Notes under the pieces: model-generated
The model's database searches: none
The model's input: only the letters and a program-made list of their open reading frames with translations
What the model was told of the DNA's origin: nothing
Program-made: the position numbers and the translations under genes
Assembly (NCBI GenBank): GCA_947447845.1
Contig: CANFNO010000165.1
Coordinates: 1 to 6,635, forward strand
From: Burkholderiales bacterium
Lineage (GTDB): Bacteria > Pseudomonadota > Gammaproteobacteria > Burkholderiales > Burkholderiaceae
Length of the DNA stretch: 6,635 nt
Direction: 5' to 3'
Part shown: positions 1 through 5,962 of the stretch, one piece after another
How positions within the stretch are numbered: the first letter of the stretch is position 1
How the letters are laid out: every line of letters begins with the position of its first letter

Positions 1-194
1 CCGAGCGTGCCCGTTTGACGGAACTGCGCTATAAAAATGGTGCCAGCAGCTACCTGGAAGTGTTGGACGCACAGCGTTCGCTGTTCGCATCCCAACAGGC
101 TGCGCTGCAATTGCAGGCACAGTCGCAGCAGAATCTGGCGACTCTCTATCGTGTGCTGGGTGGAGGCTGGCTGGCCGAGTCGGCAAAGCCCTGA
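1..194 (+). CDS. Outer-membrane efflux factor, NodT/OprM (TolC) family, C-terminal fragment
   Basis: This is the last 63 residues of an outer-membrane channel protein of a tripartite efflux pump; the gene runs off the left edge and reads in the frame starting at base 3, ending at TGA 192-194. The segment shows the family's C-terminal hallmark: an R-Y-K-N-G-A-S-S-Y-L-E-V-L-D-A-Q-R stretch followed by a long Gln/Leu/Ala-rich amphipathic helix (S-L-F-A-S-Q-Q-A-A-L-Q-L-Q) and the terminal L-A-T-L-Y-R-V-L-G-G-G-W. In complete proteins this is the second helical-barrel repeat, which forms the periplasmic tunnel. Such factors normally pair with an RND or MFS pump and a membrane-fusion protein, usually encoded just upstream, so those genes are expected left of the window. 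The signal peptide and the lipoprotein Cys, if present, cannot be seen. The family call is firm; the exported substrate is unknown. Confidence 0.9.
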   Translation, partial: ERARLTELRYKNGASSYLEVLDAQRSLFASQQAALQLQAQSQQNLATLYRVLGGGWLAESAKP

Positions 195-232
195 GGACAA
201 GTGGAGCGGGACTGCGTGACAGCCGTTCCGCT

Positions 233-250
233 CAGGCCTGAAGCAGGCCT
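233..250. terminator. Possible bidirectional hairpin between convergent genes
   Basis: AGGCCT (234-239), a five-base loop, then AGGCCT (245-250) can form a six-base-pair stem. It lies after the efflux gene stop and touches the stop codon of the convergent XRE gene (249-251). Neither strand has a good T-run after the stem, so it is not a textbook Rho-independent terminator. AGGCCT is itself palindromic, so the motif may also be read simply as a direct repeat of CAGGCCT. Confidence 0.3.
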
Positions 251-485
251 AAAACATGAGTTCGTCCATGGAAAGCAGCACATAGGGCTCCACGTTAAGC
301 GAGTGCGCCAAGGCCACCAATACGACCAGTGTCGGATTGGCTGAGCCGGACTCTATTCGACTTAAGTAGGTTCGAAAAATGCCGCAGCGCTCTGATAGAA
401 CTTCTTGCGAAAGTTCGGCGTTCAGGCGCAATGCCCTGACTCTTGAGCCGACAACATTTTTGTAATTTATTTCAGATTTTTTCAC
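249..485 (-). CDS. Small XRE-family helix-turn-helix transcriptional regulator
   Basis: This 78-residue protein is almost entirely one Cro/C1-type (HTH_XRE) DNA-binding domain. The core spans about residues 12-72: V-G-S-R-V-R-A-L-R, then the helix-turn-helix L-S-Q-E-V-L-S-E-R-C-G-I with the recognition helix and the signature Y-L-S-R-I-E-S-G (40-47), then A-N-P-T-L-V-V-L-V-A-L-A-H-S-L-N-V. There is no C-terminal ligand or protease domain. Its size is like that of stand-alone XRE repressors and of restriction-modification controller proteins, but no restriction-modification gene is visible here. The start is GTG at 483-485; no in-frame ATG or GTG lies between it and the upstream in-frame stop near 537, and no Shine-Dalgarno sequence precedes it. 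The gene is less G+C-rich than its neighbours, converges on the efflux gene and diverges from the acuI-like operon. The family is certain; the target is unknown. Confidence 0.87.
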   Translation of the reverse strand: MKKSEINYKNVVGSRVRALRLNAELSQEVLSERCGIFRTYLSRIESGSANPTLVVLVALAHSLNVEPYVLLSMDELMF

Positions 486-500
486 CAGATTAGTATCTGG
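485..500. promoter_or_regulatory. Perfect dyad over the XRE gene start, candidate autoregulatory operator
   Basis: The 16 bases CCAGAT-TAGT-ATCTGG form a perfect six-base inverted repeat with a four-base centre. It begins on the first base of the XRE gene's GTG codon and extends upstream. On the minus strand the bases just before the start include TACTAAT, which resembles a -10 element. A homodimer of the XRE protein bound here would block both transcription and translation initiation. Small XRE repressors often bind such short dyads at their own promoters; that this one does is inference. Confidence 0.45.
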
Positions 501-660
501 GTAAGCCGTGAAAGTAGGAACACATTCATTCGTACATCACTTGCGCATTCAGCTAAATGAACACAGTCGAAGCGTGCAAAATGGCCGGGCTTTTGCAGTG
601 CGGTTGTCCCTGCGTGAAATTTGGCTCTGTCGTTGCGGAATAATCCCAATCAATTAAATA

Positions 661-666
661 AGGAAG
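661..666 (+). promoter_or_regulatory. Ribosome-binding site that sets the acuI-like start
   Basis: AGGAAG sits seven to eight bases before the ATG at 672, in an A-rich leader. It favours that ATG over the in-frame upstream ATG at 621, which would add 17 residues (M-A-L-S-L-R-N-N-P...) that fit nothing in the protein family. Confidence 0.7.
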
Positions 667-671
667 ACAAG

Positions 672-1649
672 ATGTTCAAAGGTATTTTGCTAACCAAGCC
701 TGAAGGCGTGTACACCGCTGCAGTCCAAAGCATTGACGACAGCGTTCTGGGCGAGGGTGATGTGACCGTGGGCGTGGAGTGGTCCACACTGAACTACAAA
801 GATGGCTTGGCCATCACCGGCAAATCCCCTGTAGTGCGCAAGTTCCCGTTGGTACCTGGCATCGACTTTGCCGGCACGGTTTACAGCAGCCAGAACCCGC
901 GCTGGAAGGTGGGCGACAAAGTCATCCTGAACGGCTGGGGTGTGGGCGAAACCTGCAGCGGAGGCCTGGCGCAGACTGCGCGCGTAAAAGGCGAATGGCT
1001 GGTGGCCTTGCCAGCCGCCTTCACCGCACGCCAGGCGATGGCGATTGGCACAGCCGGTTATACCGCCATGCTGTGCGTGCTGGCTTTGCAGCGGCATGGC
1101 GTCAAGCCCACAGACGGCGAGGTGCTTGTCACCGGTGCCAACGGCGGCGTGGGCAGTGTCGCCATTGCGCTGTTGTCCAAGCTGGGCTACACCGTGGTGG
1201 CTTCCACCGGCCGCATGGAAGAAGCCGCGCACCTGCAAGCGCTGGGTGCGGCCACGGTCATTGACCGAGCCGACCTCTCCAACCCCGGCAAGCCTTTGGC
1301 CAAGGAGCGTTGGGCTGCAGTCGTGGACAGCGTGGGCAGTCACACCCTGGCCAATGCTTGCGCTTCGGTCAAATATGGCGGGGCCGTAGCGGCTTGCGGG
1401 CTGGCGCAGGGCATGGACTTTCCCGCCTCCGTGGCGCCCTTCATTCTGCGTGGCATCACGCTCTACGGCATCGACAGCGTGATGGCCCCGCTGGCCAAAC
1501 GCGAAGAGGCCTGGGCCCGTCTCGCGCAGGATCTGGATATCGCCAAGCTGGACGCCATCACCTCCGAGATTGCGCTGGAAGATGCCATTGGTGTCGCGGC
1601 AGATTTGCTGGCTGGCAAGGTGCGCGGACGTGTGGTGGTGAAGCTATAG
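672..1649 (+). CDS. acuI: AcuI/YhdH-family acrylyl-CoA reductase (NADPH) / quinone-type oxidoreductase
   Basis: This 325-residue zinc-free medium-chain dehydrogenase/reductase closely follows E. coli YhdH (about 324 residues) from end to end, compared from memory. Shared blocks are W-S-T-L-N-Y-K-D-G-L-A-I-T-G-K (37-51), F-P-L-V-P-G-I-D-F-A-G-T-V (58-70), G-W-G-V-G-E (88-93), I-G-T-A-G-Y-T-A-M-L-C-V (125-136), the nucleotide-binding loop V-T-G-A-N-G-G-V-G-S (153-162) and Y-G-G-A-V-A-A-C-G-L-A (235-245). AcuI enzymes reduce toxic acryloyl-CoA to propionyl-CoA with NADPH, for example in 3-hydroxypropionate or dimethylsulfoniopropionate breakdown; many YhdH members have no proven substrate. It is cytoplasmic. 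The start at 672 is supported by the AGGAAG site. It leads a plus-strand block, with the MFS gene 13 bases downstream. The symbol reflects the family; acrylyl-CoA as the real substrate is inferred. Confidence 0.85.
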   Translation: MFKGILLTKPEGVYTAAVQSIDDSVLGEGDVTVGVEWSTLNYKDGLAITGKSPVVRKFPLVPGIDFAGTVYSSQNPRWKVGDKVILNGWGVGETCSGGLAQTARVKGEWLVALPAAFTARQAMAIGTAGYTAMLCVLALQRHGVKPTDGEVLVTGANGGVGSVAIALLSKLGYTVVASTGRMEEAAHLQALGAATVIDRADLSNPGKPLAKERWAAVVDSVGSHTLANACASVKYGGAVAACGLAQGMDFPASVAPFILRGITLYGIDSVMAPLAKREEAWARLAQDLDIAKLDAITSEIALEDAIGVAADLLAGKVRGRVVVKL

Positions 1650-1656
1650 CTATAGC
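1643..1656. repeat. Perfect 14-base palindrome at the acuI-MFS junction
   Basis: GCTATAGCTATAGC is its own reverse complement and contains two tandem CTATAG units (1644-1649 and 1650-1655). The first unit ends in the TAG stop codon of the acuI-like gene, and the palindrome occupies most of the space where a ribosome-binding site for the following MFS gene would be expected. No clear Shine-Dalgarno sequence precedes that gene, so the element may affect coupling between the two genes; this is inference. Confidence 0.5.
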
Positions 1657-1662
1657 CCGTCC

Positions 1663-2976
1663 ATGAGTTCAACGCACGCGCCCGTGGAGCCTCCAGGCGA
1701 GTCTGCCTATGCCTGGTTGCGCTTGCTGGTGTCGCTGGCTTTGATGACGATTGGCGGCAGCGGCATGTATGGCATCACTGTGGTGTTGCCGCGCATACAG
1801 CAGGAGTTTGCGGTGGGGCGCTCGGATGCGTCCTTTCCGTATGCGCTGACCCTGGTCGGCTTTGGCATCGGTGGTGTTTTGATGGGTCGCCTGGCCGACC
1901 GCTTCGGCGTCATGGTGCCGGTGCTTGTGGGTGGCGTGGCACTTGGCTCCGGCTTCCTGGTTGCGGGCTCGGCGCAGAGCTTGTGGCAATTCAATCTGGC
2001 GCAAGGCCTGTTGATCGGCCTGCTGGGCACGTCAGCCACCTTTGCACCTTTGGTGGCTGATACCTCGCAGTGGTTTACACGCAGGCGCGGCATTGCACTG
2101 GCGATTTGCATGAGCGGCAACTATGTCGCCGGTGCCATCTGGCCACCCGTGACGCAGCACATGGTGGAGCTTTGGGGCTGGCGCTCGGCCTACTCGGCGA
2201 TTGGTTATTTTTGCTTTGCCAGCATCCTGCCGCTGGCCTGGGCGCTGAAGCGCCGCGCGCCGGTTTTGTTGCACACGGTCAGTCCCGCTGCCACCGGTGC
2301 GCCACGCTCCGCAGTGTCGGAGCGTCCGCTTAACTTGAACCCCACGTTGCTGACTATGCTGCTGAGCGTGGCGGGTCTGGCTTGCTGCGTGGCCATGTCC
2401 ATGCCCCAGGTGCACATCGTCGCCTATTGCACCGACCTCGGGTTTGGTGCCACGCAGGGCGCACAAATGCTTTCGCTGATGCTGAGCGCAGGCATTGTCA
2501 GCCGCCTGGTTTCCGGCTGGATCTCGGACCATCTGGGCGGCCTGCTTACGCTGCTGATCGGTTCCCTGCTGCAGATGCTGGCGCTGCTGTTGTTCTTGCC
2601 CTTCAAGGGGCTGGTGCCGCTGTATGTCATCTCGGGCTTGTTCGGCTTGTTTCAGGGCGGCATCGTGCCCTGCTATGCGCTGATCGTGCGCGAGTATTTC
2701 ACGCCGCAAGAGGCGGGTGCCCGCGTAGGCACCGTGCTGATGGCCACGCTGTTTGGCATGGCCTTAGGGGGCTGGATGTCGGGTGCCATCTTCGACTGGA
2801 CCGGCTCCTACCGCGCCGCATTTTTGAATGGCATTGCCTTCAACCTGCTCAATGTGGGCGTCGTTATTTTTCTGCTGCGCCGCGCCTGGCTTTTGGCGCT
2901 GGAGCATCCTGGTGACGGTTCGCGGTTGGGCAATATCGTTCATCGCTTTAACCGATACCCCCTTCGAAAGACCTAA
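1663..2976 (+). CDS. Major facilitator superfamily (MFS) transporter
   Basis: This 437-residue inner-membrane protein has about twelve hydrophobic helices in two six-helix halves, split by a polar loop at about 196-228 (K-R-R-A-P ... R-P-L-N-L-N-P). The first half carries the MFS motif A as G-R-L-A-D-R-F-G (75-82), between helices 2 and 3; the second half has a degenerate copy, S-G-W-I-S-D-H-L-G (284-292). Helix 1 contains G-G-S-G-M-Y-G-I-T-V-V-L-P, and the tail after about residue 410 is cytoplasmic and basic. It resembles MFS carriers for organic acids (MFS_1, monocarboxylate-porter-like), probably proton-coupled, but the substrate cannot be read from sequence. ATG 1663 follows the acuI-like stop by 13 bases without a clear ribosome-binding site, suggesting translational coupling. 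The stop abuts the next gene's ATG. Import of a substrate for the neighbouring oxidoreductases is the simplest role; export is possible. Confidence 0.88.
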   Translation: MSSTHAPVEPPGESAYAWLRLLVSLALMTIGGSGMYGITVVLPRIQQEFAVGRSDASFPYALTLVGFGIGGVLMGRLADRFGVMVPVLVGGVALGSGFLVAGSAQSLWQFNLAQGLLIGLLGTSATFAPLVADTSQWFTRRRGIALAICMSGNYVAGAIWPPVTQHMVELWGWRSAYSAIGYFCFASILPLAWALKRRAPVLLHTVSPAATGAPRSAVSERPLNLNPTLLTMLLSVAGLACCVAMSMPQVHIVAYCTDLGFGATQGAQMLSLMLSAGIVSRLVSGWISDHLGGLLTLLIGSLLQMLALLLFLPFKGLVPLYVISGLFGLFQGGIVPCYALIVREYFTPQEAGARVGTVLMATLFGMALGGWMSGAIFDWTGSYRAAFLNGIAFNLLNVGVVIFLLRRAWLLALEHPGDGSRLGNIVHRFNRYPLRKT

Positions 2977-3960
2977 ATGCAATACAGACCCCTTGGCCGC
3001 ACCGGCTGGAATGTCTCCACCATCAGCTTTGGCGCCTGGGCCATTGGCGGCACCTGGGGTGATGTGGACGACGCCGAATCCATGGGCGCACTGCACCAGG
3101 CGCTGGACCTGGGCGTCAACTTTTTTGACACCGCCGACGTCTATGGCGATGGCCGCAGCGAGCGCCTGATCGCACGCCTGCGCAAGGAGCGCAGCGAGCC
3201 TTTCTATGTGGCCACCAAAGCCGGGCGCCGACTCAATCCGCATGTGACCGAGGGCTACAACCGCGAGAACCTGCGCGCCTTCGTGGAGCGCAGCCTCACC
3301 AACCTGAATGTGGAAGCGCTGGACCTGCTGCAACTGCATTGCCCGCCCACGCCGGTGTACTACATGCCCGAGGTGTTTGGCGTGTTGGACGAGATGCAAC
3401 GCGAAGGCAAGTTGCGCCACTACGGTGTCAGCGTCGAGAAGGTCGAAGAGGCGCTCAAGGCCATCGAGTTCCCCGGCGTGCAAAGCGTGCAAATTATTTA
3501 CAACATCCTGCGCCAGCGCCCGGCCGATTTGCTGTTCAAAGAGACTCTGCGTAAAGGTGTGGGCATCCTGGCGCGTCTGCCACTTTCCTCAGGCTTGCTG
3601 AGCGGCAAGATGACGGCGCAAACTGCTTTTGCCGCAGACGACCACCGCCTGTTCAACCGCAATGGCGAGGCCTTTGACAAGGGCGAGACCTTCTCTGGCC
3701 TGGACTATGCCAAAGGGCTGGAAGCGGTGGAGGCACTGCGCGCAGTCGTGCCTGCGGGCATGAGCATGGCGCAATTTGCCTTGCGCTGGCTCACCATGAA
3801 CCCGGCCGTGACCTGCGCCATTCCCGGTGGCAAGCGCGCCGCACAGGTGGCCGACAACGTGAGCGCGGCAGATTTGCCTGCGCTCACCGATGCGCAGATG
3901 GCGGCTGTGCAGACGGTTTACGAGCAATACGCAAAGCCCTGGGTCCATCAGTGTTGGTAG
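2977..3960 (+). CDS. Aldo/keto reductase
   Basis: This 327-residue NAD(P)H-dependent oxidoreductase of the aldo/keto reductase (TIM-barrel) superfamily reversibly converts aldehydes or ketones to alcohols in the cytoplasm. The opening is typical: Y-R-P-L-G-R-T-G-W-N-V-S-T-I-S-F-G. All four catalytic residues are present: Asp51 and Tyr56 in F-F-D-T-A-D-V-Y-G, Lys81 in V-A-T-K-A-G and His121 in L-Q-L-H-C. The cofactor end shows L-P-L-S-S-G-L-L-S-G-K (201-211) and A-I-P-G-G-K-R-A-A-Q-V-A-D-N (281-294), the loop that usually grips the NADP 2'-phosphate. Length is normal for the YhdN/AKR11-12-like bacterial group. ATG 2977 lies immediately after the MFS stop (TAAATG) with no strong ribosome-binding site, so the two genes are probably translated together. 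The next gene starts 33 bases downstream. The native substrate is unknown; a sugar-like or hydroxy-aldehyde substrate would fit the neighbours. Confidence 0.9.
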   Translation: MQYRPLGRTGWNVSTISFGAWAIGGTWGDVDDAESMGALHQALDLGVNFFDTADVYGDGRSERLIARLRKERSEPFYVATKAGRRLNPHVTEGYNRENLRAFVERSLTNLNVEALDLLQLHCPPTPVYYMPEVFGVLDEMQREGKLRHYGVSVEKVEEALKAIEFPGVQSVQIIYNILRQRPADLLFKETLRKGVGILARLPLSSGLLSGKMTAQTAFAADDHRLFNRNGEAFDKGETFSGLDYAKGLEAVEALRAVVPAGMSMAQFALRWLTMNPAVTCAIPGGKRAAQVADNVSAADLPALTDAQMAAVQTVYEQYAKPWVHQCW

Positions 3961-3993
3961 GTCAATAGCACAAAATAAATCGAGAGACAAAAC

Positions 3994-4911
3994 ATGACTA
4001 CAACAACTGAATCCGTCGGCTTTATCGGCCTGGGCCTGATGGGCCATGGCATGGCCAAGAACCTGGTGGACAAGGGCTTTGCGCTGTCCATTTATGCACG
4101 CAAGACCAGCGAGGTAACCGCAGACTTGCAGCAGCGCGGTGCCACGCTGCGCGCCTCCTCTGCCGAGGTTGCGCAGAACGCCTCGGTGGTCATTCTGTGC
4201 GTCACGGGCTCCAAAGATGTGGAGGCCATCGTGCGTGGTCCGAACGGATTGAAGGCGGGGCTGAAAGCAGGCAGTGTGGTGGTGGACTGTTCCACGTCTG
4301 ACCCGGTTTCCACGCAGGCACTCGTTGACGAGCTCAAGGCCATCGGCGTGCACCTGGTCGATGCGCCGCTCAGTCGCACGCCCAAAGAGGCCTGGGCTGG
4401 CACGCTCGATACCATGGTCGGCGCTGATCCGGAAATCTTCCGGCGCATCGAACCGATACTGCAAACTTTTGCCGGTCGCATCGTGCATCTGGGCGCACCC
4501 GGTACCGGCCACCGCATGAAGTTGATCAACAACTTTGTCTCATTGGGTTATGCGGCGCTGTACTCGGAGGCCTTGACGTTGTCGCAGGCCGTGGGCATCA
4601 CGCCCGCCATGTTTGACTCCGTCATCCGCGGTGGACGCATGGACAGCCCGTTCTACCAAACCTTTATGGAATACACGCTGCGTGGCGACAAAGAGGCGCA
4701 CAAGTTCACACTCTCCAACGCCTTCAAGGACCTGCGTTACCTGGAGTCCATGGCCGATGACGCCGGCGTGTCCAACCCCTTGGGCAATGCGGTGAAAAAT
4801 TCTTTTGGTCTGGGCGTGCAACAGGGCGGTCCGGAAAGAATGGTTCCGATGTTGCCTGAGTTGATTGCGGGCTTGAGTGGTGTGGTTCTCAAAGCCAATG
4901 ACGTTTCTTGA
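3994..4911 (+). CDS. 3-hydroxyisobutyrate-dehydrogenase-family (beta-hydroxyacid) oxidoreductase, YihU-like substrate loop
   Basis: This 305-residue enzyme has an N-terminal Rossmann domain with G-F-I-G-L-G-L-M-G-H-G-M-A (9-21) and a C-terminal all-helical domain. The catalytic Lys is Lys176 in G-T-G-H-R-M-K-L-I-N-N (170-180). Family members oxidise or reduce short beta-hydroxyacids with NAD(P). The usual substrate loop D-A-P-V-S-G-G is here D-A-P-L-S-R-T-P-K-E-A-W-A-G-T-L (123-138). This matches the Arg-Thr loop of E. coli YihU (sulfolactaldehyde reductase), and Arg128, Asn179 and Ser183 line up, by eye, with YihU Arg123, Asn174 and Ser178, which contact the sulfonate. Lys176 corresponds to YihU Lys171. 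An anionic substrate is therefore likely; a sulfonate is a hypothesis. A purine-rich GAGAGA (3982-3987) precedes ATG 3994. It is the last gene of the block and is followed by a hairpin. Family certain, substrate not. Confidence 0.88.
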   Translation: MTTTTESVGFIGLGLMGHGMAKNLVDKGFALSIYARKTSEVTADLQQRGATLRASSAEVAQNASVVILCVTGSKDVEAIVRGPNGLKAGLKAGSVVVDCSTSDPVSTQALVDELKAIGVHLVDAPLSRTPKEAWAGTLDTMVGADPEIFRRIEPILQTFAGRIVHLGAPGTGHRMKLINNFVSLGYAALYSEALTLSQAVGITPAMFDSVIRGGRMDSPFYQTFMEYTLRGDKEAHKFTLSNAFKDLRYLESMADDAGVSNPLGNAVKNSFGLGVQQGGPERMVPMLPELIAGLSGVVLKANDVS

Positions 4912-4921
4912 AGCGGGCAGT

Positions 4922-4940
4922 TGGTCGGTCTTTCCGACCA
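4922..4940. terminator. Hairpin between convergent genes, probable bidirectional terminator
   Basis: TGGTCGG (4922-4928), loop TCTTT, CCGACCA (4934-4940) is a perfect seven-base-pair stem. An outer CGGG (4914-4917) and CCCG (4944-4947) can extend it across an internal loop. It fills the 39-base gap between the stop of the dehydrogenase gene and the end of the minus-strand SRPBCC gene. No clear T-run follows on either strand, so intrinsic termination may be weak. Confidence 0.5.
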
Positions 4941-4950
4941 CTTCCCGAAG

Positions 4951-5460
4951 TTAACCATCACGCTGGATCATCGCTATCAGTTGATCCAAAGCCGTACCCC
5001 AGCCACTCTCGAAGCCCATCGCCGCGTGCTTTTTGCAACCGGCTTCGTCCGCGTGCATCACCGTTGCGGTGTAACGGGTTCCCTGGTCTGCATCTGCCAG
5101 TTCGAGCATGGCCGTGAACATGAATTCGGCGTCATCGGAGCCCTCTGGTGCGCTAGGTTTTTTGGGTCTATAGCCCGGTAGAAAAGCATTGGTCCATACC
5201 AGCCTCTCATGGGTAACTACTTCCAGGTAGCAGCCCGTATTGGGAAATTCGACGCCCTCGGGTGACCGCATAGTGGTGCGAAAAATGCCACCAGGCCGCA
5301 GGTCTATTTCGCACGCAATTGCTTTCCAGGGCAAAGGGCAAAACCAGGGCTTGAGCCGTTCAGGTTCAGTCCAGGCGCGCCACACCAGGTTTCTAGGAAC
5401 GTGGATTACCCGCGTAAAGCTAAGGTCCAGATTCGGGTTTGGTTGGAATGTGGACTTCAT
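4951..5460 (-). CDS. SRPBCC (START-like, AHSA1-type) domain protein
   Basis: This 169-residue protein consists of one SRPBCC helix-grip fold of the AHSA1/polyketide-cyclase-like group, which forms a hydrophobic cavity for small ligands. Recognisable elements are strand 1 and the first helix, F-T-R-V-I-H-V-P-R-N-L-V-W-R-A-W-T-E-P (15-33), the D-L-R-P-G-G-I-F-R-T-T-M block (53-64), G-C-Y-L-E-V-V-T-H-E-R-L-V-W-T (77-91), and the long C-terminal helix G-F-E-S-G-W-G-T-A-L-D-Q-L (149-161). ATG 5458-5460 is chosen because GGAG lies seven bases upstream (5468-5471 on the plus strand); an ATG 27 bases earlier is in frame but lacks support. There is no signal peptide. It converges on the oxidoreductase block and diverges from a DUF1801 gene, a neighbour type often seen with stand-alone SRPBCC genes. 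Function and ligand are unknown. Confidence 0.87.
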   Translation of the reverse strand: MKSTFQPNPNLDLSFTRVIHVPRNLVWRAWTEPERLKPWFCPLPWKAIACEIDLRPGGIFRTTMRSPEGVEFPNTGCYLEVVTHERLVWTNAFLPGYRPKKPSAPEGSDDAEFMFTAMLELADADQGTRYTATVMHADEAGCKKHAAMGFESGWGTALDQLIAMIQRDG

Positions 5461-5467
5461 GACTTTT

Positions 5468-5471
5468 CTCC
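5468..5471 (-). promoter_or_regulatory. Ribosome-binding site of the SRPBCC gene
   Basis: On the minus strand the sequence reads GGAG, then AAAAGTC, then ATG at 5460. It is the clearest Shine-Dalgarno match in the right third of the window. It sets the start at the M-K-S-T-F-Q-P residues rather than at the in-frame ATG nine codons upstream. Confidence 0.65.
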
Positions 5472-5493
5472 AGGAGTGGGTGTCCAAGGGGCT

Positions 5494-5516
5494 GCAGGGT
5501 CAGCAATCAACCCTGC
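5494..5516. promoter_or_regulatory. Inverted repeat between divergent SRPBCC and DUF1801 genes
   Basis: GCAGGGT (5494-5500) and ACCCTGC (5510-5516) are perfect seven-base arms around a nine-base centre. The dyad is in the 106-base gap between the two divergent starts, where an operator for both genes would be placed. It could equally be an RNA hairpin in the SRPBCC leader. No regulator gene is adjacent, so the role is open. Confidence 0.35.
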
Positions 5517-5566
5517 GTAAGCAAGCGCCTTGATGTGTTTGGCCATTGTCGGCAAACTTATGGCAA

Positions 5567-5962
5567 ATGGCAAAGCCCAAGTTTGAGATTGAGATGACAG
5601 ATCCACGAACCATTGACGAGTACATAGCTTGTGCGCCCGAAGAAGTCCGACCGGCGCTCACTGCTATTCGAGCGACCGTTAAGAAAGCTGCGCCCGATGC
5701 AGAAGAACGAATCAGCTACCGCATGCCCGCGTTTTTTATGGAGGGTGCACTCGTCTACTTTGCTGCGTTCAAGAAGCACATCGGCTTCTATCCGCCGGTA
5801 CGAGATAAGTTATTGCAGTCGCAGACAGTCAAGTACGCGGGTCCCAAAGGCAATTTGAAGTTCCCACTCTCAGAGCCGATGCCGCTTGCTCTCATCGCCA
5901 AAATCGTCAAGTCTCGAATAAAAGAAAACGCAGCGCGCAAATCCGAAAAGGGCCACGCCTGA
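5567..5962 (+). CDS. DUF1801 (YdhG-like) domain protein
   Basis: This protein has 131 residues if it starts at ATG 5567. The domain is the classic stand-alone DUF1801: T-I-D-E-Y-I-A-C-A-P-E-E-V-R-P-A-L (15-31), the I-S-Y-R-M-P-A-F block (49-56), the H-I-G-F-Y-P motif (71-76), K-G-N-L-K-F-P-L-S-E-P-M-P (94-106) and the closing helix L-I-A-K-I-V-K-S-R-I-K-E-N (109-121), followed by a short basic tail. The fold is related to the frataxin-like group; Bacillus YdhG has been linked to iron delivery, but these short proteins mostly lack a known function. No strong ribosome-binding site is seen. ATG 5594 (122 residues, M-T-D-P-R-T-I-D-E-Y) is an equally reasonable start, and a TTG at 5546 would extend the protein. 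The gene is divergent from the SRPBCC gene and convergent with a second DUF1801 gene. Family firm, role unknown. Confidence 0.85.
   Translation: MAKPKFEIEMTDPRTIDEYIACAPEEVRPALTAIRATVKKAAPDAEERISYRMPAFFMEGALVYFAAFKKHIGFYPPVRDKLLQSQTVKYAGPKGNLKFPLSEPMPLALIAKIVKSRIKENAARKSEKGHA

Noticed and set aside
633..661. TTGCGG-N17-AAATAA as a sigma70-type promoter for the acuI-like gene
   Set aside because: The -10 match is poor, and transcription would start beyond the ribosome-binding site, leaving it out of the mRNA. No convincing promoter was found in this gap.
621..671. Upstream in-frame start giving the acuI-like protein 17 extra residues
   Set aside because: The extra residues match nothing in the family, and the AGGAAG site points to ATG 672.
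690..1343. Long open frame on the minus strand opposite the acuI-like gene
   Set aside because: The translation is rich in His, Gln, Ala and Arg with no recognisable domain. It is the usual antisense shadow of G+C-rich coding DNA; the plus-strand frame matches a known family end to end.
2032..4512. Several long minus-strand open frames opposite the MFS, aldo/keto reductase and dehydrogenase genes
   Set aside because: They have no domain signature or ribosome-binding sites, and their composition is typical of shadow frames. The plus-strand proteins here carry complete catalytic motifs.
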